The notes below the pieces were generated by a model that saw only the letters and a list, made by a program, of their open reading frames with translations, searched no databases and was not told where the DNA came from. Positions 45,915 to 54,303 of a stretch of DNA of 64,000 nt are shown here, one piece after another. Location of the stretch: NCBI GenBank assembly GCA_014904845.1, contig MU119226.1, positions 248,001-312,000 on the forward strand. The letters run 5' to 3'. A program made the position numbers and the translations under genes. Origin of the DNA: Acephala macrosclerotiorum. Its lineage: Eukaryota > Ascomycota > Leotiomycetes > Helotiales > Mollisiaceae. Within the stretch, counting starts at the first letter, position 1. Each line of letters starts with the position of its first letter.

Positions 45915-46794
45915 TCAATGCTCGGCAACCTTCGTCTTCACGCCCCTTTCGACCGGAAGAACCGTAAAATTGAATTTCGCCATAGTGAGCCCAAACCGAG
46001 AAAGAACGCGGGGTTCCCATTGCTCAGAAAACCGCTCTTCGGTGAGCATAGGTCTAAGGTCATCGATCCTCCCACCAAAAATAGTCAACATTGTCGACGA
46101 ACTACACAACGTTCAATAAGTGCATACACGAAGCATGAAAGGAAAGGACGTACTTAGCGCTCCCAAACATGTTATGAAAAAGATTCTCAGTATACGCGTC
46201 GTTTGTCTTTCTGCAATCCACCCTCCGTTTCGACAACGCACGCGAAAGATCCGGAATAGTCAACAGCGGAGACCCATCTGGCATTTCCCCCGTAGCTTCC
46301 TTCAACAAAGTATTTACGAGCTCTAAATCCGGTTTCCCTTGATCAGGAACAATCGCAGCATCCTGTCGCGTGAGACTAGCATCATGCTCGATAGCATTAT
46401 GCAAGCTCAGTTCCGCGAGATCAAATCGGCCGCTCCAATATGAACGATTCAAGAAATCGGCCGAGAATTTGGGGACGAAGAAGCAGAAGGATGGGGCGAA
46501 GTTGAAGGTGTGTCGGACTGCGGTGTTGAGGTCTTTGAAGGTGATGTTTTTCCCGTCGTGGGGGAGGATGCCGTGGTTTGCCATCGCGTTCAGCATTGGG
46601 CAGGCGGATCTAGAATCGCCGTCTCTGGGAGGGACGTATGAGGGCCAGGTGAGATTGTGTCCGGCGGCGTTGGGAGGGACGACATGGCCGGGTTTGAGCG
46701 AGGGAGTGAGGATGTTGAGGATGAAGAGGCCGAAATCCCAAGATAAGACAAATATGTTAATAAAGAAGCCAGCTATCTTGCTCAAGACGCCCAT
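45915..46794 (-). CDS. Peroxidase family 2 (chloroperoxidase/unspecific peroxygenase-like heme-thiolate enzyme)
   Basis: Heme-thiolate peroxidases of this family oxidise or halogenate organic substrates with H2O2. Two exons (46794-46154, 46101-45915) give 275 aa. The 52-nt intron has GTACGT and TTGTGTAG ends and joins GSA to NSSTMLTIFGG. The proximal heme-ligand motif is ACPMLNAMANHG (Cys 65), followed by the expected I-L-x-HDGKNIT; the distal acid-base motif is EHD (Glu 136-Asp 138), followed by LTRQD. The N-terminus is a long hydrophobic segment (about 5-30), a signal peptide or membrane anchor. Key residues are present, so it looks functional, unlike most neighbours. Halogenase versus peroxygenase activity cannot be decided from sequence. 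Confidence 0.85.
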
Positions 46795-47550
46795 GTTGAA
46801 TGTAGTCGCTCGATTTGCGAGTTTGGATGTTAGAAAAGGTGGTAAAGATCAAGGGACGACGTTGATTTCAAAAATGCCAGCGCTCGCCGCCCAGAATATG
46901 CAGGCTAGGGAATCGTCGTCCAACAGATCACATTACTATTTCTGATCGCGTTAGATCATTGAAGGTGCAGTAGTTACTGTGCACCTAATGAAACAAAACC
47001 AGTTATGTACGCAAGATTATCCGGCAATCGTAGAGATCGCGAATCTGAGGCTTGTGAGTGGTTGAACTTGCATTGATCGCCCCGCGCTCTGCATCATTTA
47101 AGTAGACATTCACAATAATGAGGCTAGCTAGCTGCGAAAAAGGAAGTTTTCGAGACAATAGAAAATCAGGCTCGGTGATGTATTGCTTTAAATTTTTCTC
47201 AGATTTGAAGAAAGGTAGTGTTGTGCAGCCATCTCGGGAGGAAGCGAAGTAGGTATAGTTCCCAGCGCATGTGGCTTAAAAATCTTGATAAAATAGGGAT
47301 ACAAAAACATGAGAGTTTGACCTGATATTGACCAACTTTGGGTTTATTTCCACAAGACGAGGAAAGGTTCAAGTTGAGAGATCGTGGTATTAGGCAGAGC
47401 TTTTGAAGTGCGCATCGTGGGTTGACATGTTTTGGCGGAGTAGAATAGAGCAAAATAACATGCGTGATGCGAGACATGATGTATCTCGACACTCTCGAGT
47501 TACTCCAGCATGAAAAAGTCATTGAAATATCTCAAACCCAGAAGATGAAT
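46795..47550. other. Intergenic
   Basis: Promoter side of the peroxidase gene and 3' side of the broken acetyltransferase. No coding segment recognised. Confidence 0.5.
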
Positions 47551-48533
47551 TCATCGACTTATATGACCTGGCGTTCTAGCAGCACGGCTTGGTTTTCGAG
47601 CCATCCCGGGTTGAAGATCAATCCGCAACAGCGTTCCTAGCCAAGTTGATCCATTGCGACGCTTCATGGAGAAATCTCCCACGATGTTGAAGCCAAGTCG
47701 CTCGTAATAACTATTCCCATGTCAGCAACCACTCGTTGCTGCTCAAGGACAGTGGAAACATACTGAATGAGCTTTCGGTCGTTACCCGCTCACTGGAGGA
47801 AGTCAGCAAAATCCCCAAGAGAATATTGAACTTCGGGAGTGTGAAGACATGGTGCATGCTTGATAATTATTCCCGCTCTCGAGGACAAGTTTCATCATAA
47901 ATATCCCCAGAACAGAATTTTGTTGCTCCCTAGTTCTCACTTACACCGTCAACATAAAGAGTTCTTTTCCCCGCCTTCCGGCCGTATTCCACAGTACTCT
48001 GAATTAGAGCTTCGCCAGCACCCTTACGAGATGATCCCGTCCGATAATCCGTAATGATCACCTCAAGGTATAAGATAGCTTTGAGTCCCTCTTGTTCAAT
48101 TTCTCCCCCAAGACCCAAGTGATCAGCCTGCGAGGTGACATATGCGGGCAACTAACCCTCACGAACGGTGGCAGAACCGACGGACAAGAACCGCTGCTTA
48201 TTATTATCGACTCGAAAGCATAGACTACCGAATGTCTCTGGAGTGAATGATTCCAGCGACTCGATCTCCGCAATCAAAATGCGGATTGCATCTCCAGATC
48301 CGCTCCTGGAGTACTTCTCAGATTGCTCGACGGATTCCAGAGTTTCTTCGATGAAACCTGGCTTCTCAAAGAATGGGATCTGGTCCCATTGCTCTCCACT
48401 TCCTATCGAAGCTAGGTAGGGAAGTGCTGAGTCGAATGCTTCGACGATGAAGTGTTCGTCGTCGAAGGTTAATGATGCATCTCTGACATAAAAGCTGCTG
48501 CTCTTGGATTCGCTGGGTTGGTGTTCGCAGCCA
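47551..48533 (-). pseudogene. Broken GNAT-family N-acetyltransferase gene
   Basis: ATG at 48533 gives MAANTNPANP, then one base appears to be missing. The next frame reads SSSFYVRDASLTFDDEHF, FDSALPYLASIGSGEQWDQ, FVEKxGF-like segments and RFLSVGSATVREG, then TAG in place of an expected Gln, then LPAYVTSQADHLGLGG. AILYLEVIITDYRTGSSRKGAGEAL follows, which is the acetyl-CoA-binding motif A region with R-x-x-GAGEAL. GKRTLYVD, a probable intron, GNDRKLIQ and YYERLGFNIVGDFSMKR complete the GNAT fold, and the end is SWLGTLLRIDL-like. At least one frameshift and one nonsense codon, plus an out-of-phase last junction, indicate a pseudogene. The substrate is unknown. Confidence 0.6.
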
Positions 48534-49435
48534 TGGTGAGGATAAATTTGAAGAGGGGTAATTGTTACCCAGGCCCGACTGCGAGTTTACTACCCTGCTC
48601 TGCTATGAAACGAAGCATCGACAGGTGATTATGCATGATTTTTCGCAGAAGACGATAAAAATAATGATTTCTGAGAATAAGATAGGGGGATAGCGGAGGC
48701 TTCCTTCCGCGCCAGATGGTTAATGATTTTTTGGTTCCAGCTCGCAACTCGCAGTCTTTACGAGTTGAACTCCTCTACTGTGGCTCATCGAGTTATAAGT
48801 TCCCCATCGGCTCTTCTAGCCAGGTGGAGCAAAAGACACCATGTAAGAATTGAAGGAACAGCATAAAGATGGATCGCAATCAGGTCAAAAATAAGATGCA
48901 GTTGTAGAAATTTAGCTGGAGAAACTTTTCACCAGGTCAGAATTTAGAGATTTTGCGTTGGGATTTAATAAAAAAATTTGAAACTTTAGAAGCAGGGCTC
49001 GACTCCGAGTGCGGGGTGCTTCGAGACATGAGAGTGAGCGTTGGCCTGGGATGCTGAAAGTAGTGAAGCATGAGTTCTCGACTGAAGAACGAGAAATCTC
49101 ATCAAAAGAAGAAGATGCAGATGAGAATACTCCCAGTAGTCGATTCCTCAATCTCGTTGTTGTAATTGAGCAGTAGAAGGGCCGTACGTCCATGGTCTTT
49201 GCATTTGCATACAGGTGACGGGTAGAATGGGCTGGCGCGATTCGCCTTCGGGACTGCAAGGACATTCTAGTGGTGCTCCAGGCTGCCGCTCGCTAAATTT
49301 TCAGGCCCTAGGAGACATCATCACGATCACCACGAGTCACATCTCACATTTTTGTTTTGACTTTATTCATTCATCCCACCTCAAAGGAGAATCCAAATCC
49401 TTTCCATATATACAGAATCCCAAACCACCACAGCA
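48534..49435. other. Intergenic
   Basis: No coding segment recognised. The last 100 bases (CATTCATCCCACCTC...CATATATACAG) resemble a fungal core promoter and leader for the short frame that follows. Confidence 0.45.
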
Positions 49436-49600
49436 ATGACAAAAGAAAAACTATCTAAAAAACAAGACCCTCCTCGAGAAGCCATTAAAACCCCTGTGGG
49501 GAAAAAGGTACAACTCTCTCCTGTCCACCGGACATTTCATCACAATCAAATGACAAAGGAATTTCCTCCACGTTTGGGATCTGTTTCTTTTCCTCCGTGA
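49436..49600 (+). CDS. Short open frame, possibly a small protein or first exon
   Basis: Fifty-four codons starting MTKEKLSKKQDPPREAIK and ending at TGA. The ATG is preceded by CACAGCA, a reasonable fungal start context, and by a leader-like TATATA-containing region. The sequence GGGGAAAAAGGTACAACT could be a splice donor after codon 24, but no downstream exon was found. No homology recognised. It runs directly into the repeat field. Confidence 0.25.
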   Translation: MTKEKLSKKQDPPREAIKTPVGKKVQLSPVHRTFHHNQMTKEFPPRLGSVSFPP

Positions 49601-49637
49601 TGTACCTAGAACCCAGACGACGATGAAGTTTAGCGGT

Positions 49638-50312
49638 TAGTTCGTTGGAGGAGCAGTTTTGACGTATGTGCCCAGCTCGACAACGAGGTTATTTTTGTTG
49701 TTGTATTGTTGAGTTTGTCGATGTTTCGTTGTGTTGTGTGTTGTGTGTTGTGTGTTGTTGTCGAAGTTGATCGAGACAGCCAGTCTCATGAAGTTTAGCG
49801 ATTAATTCGTTGGAGGAGCAGTATTGATGTGTGTGCTCAGCTCGACAACGAGGTTGTTATAGATGTTTTTGTTGTATTTTGCTGTTGTGTTGTTGGATGA
49901 AGACAGCCAGTCTCATAATGTTGCTTGTGTTACTACAAGCCAATCTCCGATCTTGATGCCCAGTCGGTGTGAAGTTTAAAATCAAGGTGTGGGTGACTCT
50001 GCCCGTATTTGGTCAATTTTGCCTGAATGGTTTCACATTTGTGAAGTTGAAGTGATTGTTTTTGAGGATGAAGTTGGAGGAGCAAAGGTGATGTGATGTG
50101 CCCGGCTCAACAACGGTTCTCGATCCTTCTGAAAAGAGAGGTGACTGGGAGATGCGGAGATGGCGAAGTTGCTGGGTTTGCATTGTTGCAATTTTTGTTC
50201 TTTTGTGTTGCTCGACAGAGATGAGCGAGCTGGTGTTGTTGTATGATGTTTGAATAATTCATTCTTGGTGTTGGAGGAGCAATTTGATGTAAGGTGCCCA
50301 GCTCAACAACGA
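49638..50312. repeat. Field of four diverged repeats with core TTGGAGGAGCA...CCCAGCTC(G/A)ACAACGA
   Basis: Cores at about 49640-49690, 49804-49855, 50072-50116 and 50269-50312 share TTGGAGGAGCA, a TGA(T/C)GT-like centre and TG(C/T)(C/T)C(A/G)GCTC(G/A)ACAACG. In the first two copies CTCGACAACGAG forms a 4-bp hairpin stem. The first two units also share GACAGCCAGTCTCAT at their right ends. The spacing (about 165-270 bases) and intervening GTTGTT-rich DNA vary. A fifth weaker match (CTTCGTTGGAGCAAT) lies near 50780. Confidence 0.6.
49728..49761. repeat. TGTGTTG-type microsatellite
   Basis: About four copies of a TGTGTTG-like unit within repeat unit 1 of the larger field. Confidence 0.7.
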
Positions 50313-50910
50313 TCCTTATTGAAAGCGAAATGACTACAATTGGTAGTAATGTTGTTGTTGCTTTTTGTCTGGACACTTGTAAATGAAAAGAGAGGCTATT
50401 TCAAGATCGATGCTGACACATTCGATGGACTTGATTTTCCTTGAGTAGAGTGGTGCAGAACGGGAAACAGGTCTGTCATCTCTACTCGCGTAGTGAAGTT
50501 CTCAGGCTTCAGTCGGGGCAAAAGGCCCAAGGACATTTTGATGATTTTCCTCTACTGTTTCGTACGGGAAATAGATCGTCGGATAAGCCCTTACATTAAG
50601 GGGTTCTCGAGTGAAGCTTGGTGGGGAGTAGCAGAGCCGTCTACCGGTTCTTCGCCTAGGCCTGCTAGCTCTGTCAAACTCCAGCTCGAGAGGGGGTAAC
50701 AAGTTCTTGGACTCTATCGAAAAGCAAGATTGTTTGTTGAGTTGGGTTACTGGAAATTTTGATGTTGTTTTCACGCACTTCGTTGGAGCAATCGTGCGGA
50801 GACAAACGTCTCACAGAAGTGACAAAAGTTTCGGCCTATCGTAGGGCAATTCTGTTGTCGGATCACCATGTCGGAACATGGAGGCATCTAGGAGCTGGCT
50901 CACTTGCTTT

Positions 50911-51089
50911 GAGTGCCCTAATTCCATACGTGCCGTTGTTAGGGGGCATTTATACTCTCTGCGGCCGCACTCGAATCCAGGTTTAGTGGCCTAATTAGTC
51001 GTTGGACTGGACATTTATACTTCCCTGGTGGAGTGCCCTAATTAGTCTTTGGACCGGACATTTATACTCTAATGAGTGGAGCTCTAATT
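50911..51089. repeat. Tandem repeat, unit about 45-47 bp
   Basis: Two good adjacent units (about 50983-51028 and 51029-51075) share CCTAATTAGTC, TTGGAC(T/C)GGACATTTATACT. A diverged unit precedes them (GAGTGCCCTAATTC...GGCATTTATACTCT, from 50911) and a partial unit follows (GAGCTCTAATTC). Confidence 0.7.
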
Positions 51090-51123
51090 CTTGATGCGGT
51101 ATGACTGATGTACCAGAGATCGT

Positions 51124-51240
51124 TGTTCTGTCAATCTGACAATGTGAGCTATCGAAACTCTGAACAAAGAAATTGAATGAATGTTCTGTCAGGGTGACAT
51201 AAAAAGCTATCGAAACTTTAAACAATCAAACGTGAATTCG
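51124..51240. repeat. Tandem repeat, unit about 59 bp, two copies
   Basis: Two copies share GTTCTGTCA..(C/G)TGACA and GCTATCGAAACT(C/T)T(G/A)AACAA, starting at 51124 and 51183. A short further match (GTTCGGTCAA) follows near 51260. Confidence 0.6.
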
Positions 51241-51261
51241 CCATTGAATGTGGCAGCAATG

Positions 51262-52109
51262 TTCGGTCAACAAGATGCTCTTTGTGGGCTTTCCGCATTG
51301 AAGCGATGAGCATTGTGTTTCTCAAATACTCTATCACTGAGGGAGGTCGAGTAAATGGTGTCCAACATCCTGTGGGATATACGCCGGTTGTGATATATGG
51401 CGGAGCGATCGCTCAGATGTTGAGCAGTTGTTTCATTATTCTTTGACTTGGTCAAATGACCATGAAGGTGACTCGTATCTAGTCGTTAGACTGGAGATAG
51501 TTTGTCTTTGGTTGGCAGGTACATCAAGTCGGGTGTCTGTCAATGACGGACGTTGTGATCTTGTGCTCTCAAGCAGGATTGTTTGCTTTGGGTGTCTTGT
51601 TGTGTTTTGTATTGAGTGGATCCTTGAAGTTGGATCCTTGATGTAGAAATTGTTGTGGCAGTTGCGCCTTGTGTATGTGCAGCGGTGCTGCATCTCTGTC
51701 GAGAGATGCGAGGAAACATAAAACAGCGCTCCCTACAAGACAGACAAACTGTCCTCTCAGGAGAAGTCTAGCCAGACCCACTGTAGTATGGGTCACTCAG
51801 ATCTCATTTGTAACTATTCGAAAGCGCATTGATATTGCAATTCTTTCGATGACTGTTGGTGTGCGCCCGTTCGGAGGCAGATGGTCTTGGAGAACCAAAG
51901 ACGTGTTGATGTATTAGAGGAAAGCAGATGACGAGCTCAGAGAGCTTAGCTTTAGTCATTGCTACGAAAGTGAGGTAGCTTTAGATGTCCTTTGACAAAG
52001 GCGAAGCAAGATAATGTGACTGGCTGTCAGATGAATTTGCGATTTTGCTGTGTGTCATGAATCAAGGGACGGAAGGCGAAGTATGGTGATCGGTGTTGCT
52101 GTTGTTGCT
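51262..52109. other. Intergenic
   Basis: No coding segment recognised. The end of the stretch is the 3' flank of the coiled-coil gene on the minus strand. Confidence 0.5.
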
Positions 52110-52583
52110 TTATCGGATGGTGACTTTGCTCGTGGCGAGTTTGATGTCCTTCTCGATCTGAGCAGCGATGGCGTTAATTTTGTCGGCTGTTGGCTTGAGC
52201 TCAAGGAGATCCTTGAAGAGCTTTTGCTTGATGGCTTGCTTTACTTCATCGTCGCCTCCACCATAGAGAGGATATTCTTCAAATCCCTTAGGAATGCCCC
52301 CAGCTTCGGTTATCTTCATAGCCTCTTTCATGCGCTGGAGTTTCTTTGCAAGTTTCTGTTGAATCTTTGCGTGATGGGCTTGCTTAGCCTTGAGGTCGGC
52401 AAGCTGGTTCTGTTGCTTTGCTTGGAACTTTTGCTCGTTGGCGCGAGAAGCAGTATCAAGTTGCTGATTCTTGACCACCGTTTGTCCGATGGTCTTGGTG
52501 GCAGGTTTGTCACACCAGAAGTCAGGCTGATTTTGGGGGTGGGATGGACCAACATAGGCCTTGAAAACAAATCCAGAAGACAT
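52110..52583 (-). CDS. Small Lys/Gln-rich coiled-coil protein, function unknown
   Basis: A single-exon frame of 157 aa starting MSSGFVFKAYVGPSH. The frame is open further upstream, but this ATG gives a compact protein and lies about 160 bases downstream of a TATA-like TTTATATACT (minus strand, near 52750). Residues about 38-90 form a strongly charged amphipathic coiled coil (NEQKFQAKQQNQLADLKAKQ, then KIQQKLAKKLQRMKEA). A Gly/Pro turn (GGIPKGFEEYPLYGGG) and a second helix (IKQKLFKDLLELK...INAIAAQIEKDIKLA) follow. There is no signal peptide or TM segment. The family is not recognised. Codon use and the clean frame support a real gene. Confidence 0.65.
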   Translation of the reverse strand: MSSGFVFKAYVGPSHPQNQPDFWCDKPATKTIGQTVVKNQQLDTASRANEQKFQAKQQNQLADLKAKQAHHAKIQQKLAKKLQRMKEAMKITEAGGIPKGFEEYPLYGGGDDEVKQAIKQKLFKDLLELKPTADKINAIAAQIEKDIKLATSKVTIR

Positions 52584-54166
52584 CTTGACGAGAACAGATT
52601 GTTCAAGTAGAAGAATGACTTCAGAAGGAGTATGATGAATGAGTAGACGGTAGTTGTCGAGCTTGAAGTACGATAAATCGTGGGTCAAAGTATGCGAAAA
52701 CTGATGTGTCTGAGGGAAGAAAAAAAAACCACTGTGAGAGCTAGGAGTCTGAGTATATAAAGGAAAACAGAAGCACTAGGTTAGTGCGAGGCTGACTCAT
52801 AATTGATTCTTGGTATAAAAAAAAGTATCGGGTTTCGTGGCAGTTCGGCGGGTGAACCATGAATGCGCACCGCTAAAGCAGGAGACTATACTTATCGAGA
52901 GCAGAAAAGAGGTCATGGGAGCGCCGAAAACTTCTCTACCACCCGCAAATCCGCTACGGTGATGTAATTTGATGCTTTAATGAGCTTAGAAACATTCGGT
53001 GAAGAGTCAATCTCAAGTCAAATGACCATTCTAGCGGGCTAGATCTCCGTTCGAAGCGTAGTTGCTACCATAGACAAGAACTACGAGACCGCCAGCGGCT
53101 CAAAATAAACACCACCAGAAGTCAGCCAAGGTTTGGATGTTTCTTTACTACAGCCGCCTGCGCCATTGAAGCTGAGCAGATACGGGTATATCGGATGCTG
53201 GACGGTTCGAGAAGAGATGTTGATGTCTCCGTTCTCATGCACTCTTTCTTGTGACTGGACCAAAATCGCTCCAAAATCAGCTAACATCTATGATATGCTG
53301 CTTCAAGAGAGAATTCCACAGTTTTGTCTTCCGAGATGCTCTCGGCTTTTTTGGTGATGATATCAAAATAGAGTTTGTACCAGACTTGGAAGTCCCAGGA
53401 ACTTCAGAACACCCACCATGGTGACTCACGGAGAATCGACTAGAATCCTATTAAGTGCAAAATGGTACAGAATCTATCGCCATATAATCAAATGGATGGG
53501 CCACTAGGTGTGCTTCCCAAGAAGAGAGGAGATGGTGGGGACACCTCTGTATGGCCTGCACGTGACTGATACTGAAAACACCAGAATCAACAGGACAGTA
53601 ATAAGGAAGCAAACATTCGTATGAAATAAGCATCATAAACGAGGACGCAGCATGAAAGAGAAATAAGACGCACTGCAGAACGAAATAGGAAGAGGGGACG
53701 ATGGGATGAAATGAGATGAGATAAATAGAGCTGCGCTAGTCCGCATCCGAATCGAGCTAAATCACGTGCTACATTTTCACGTCGAGCTGACGACTCTGTG
53801 CTCCTTCTCGACTGAAGCAAGCAATCGGGCAAGGCTTTTTTGCTTTGATGCATCGTAGTAGCGTTTGGTTGAAAGATCCGGCTATTCTCGGTGCATATTC
53901 GGAACTCTCGCGAGTGAATTGTTCGGAAAAATCTGGTACTTTCAAATTCCAGGTCATCAGGTACGATGATAATGCCATCAGGTTCTGCCTCGGTGCTTTT
54001 ATCAGAAGCTGTCAAAGCTACATCTACGTTCTATTTCAAGACTTCCCTAGAGTAATGATCTCCTATACGCGTCAATTTAAATTCAGATGACAGTGAATCC
54101 GAATCTCCGACAAGAGGACCGTCGCGAGCAGAAACGAAAGCAACGCGCCCAACGTGACAACAACAG
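52584..54166. other. Intergenic
   Basis: Upstream regions of the two divergent flanking genes. A minus-strand frame at 53587-54015 begins with a plausible acidic N-terminus (STEAEPDGIIIVPDDLEFES) but degenerates into low-quality sequence. No homology recognised. Confidence 0.45.
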
Positions 54167-54226
54167 ACTTCACATGTTCTACAAACTTTACATGTTCTAC
54201 AAACTTCACATGTTCTACAAACTTCA
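54167..54226. repeat. 18-bp minisatellite, three copies, in the leader of the ATPase gene
   Basis: Three consecutive units ACTT(C/T)ACATGTTCTACAA at 54167, 54185 and 54203, then a partial fourth. The unit length is a multiple of three, and the frame shared with the downstream gene reads FTCSTN three times, but no ATG precedes it in that frame, so it probably belongs to the 5' UTR. Confidence 0.85.
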
Positions 54227-54303
54227 GATCAACCCCTTCGACCACGACCGCTTCCAGCCCCACCCCGACTCTCAGATACGCTTCGAATCTCGATCAACAC
54301 ACG

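Noticed and set aside
53587..54015. Minus-strand 142-codon frame left of the ATPase gene
   Set aside because: Only the first 70 residues look protein-like; no homology and a low-quality C-terminus.
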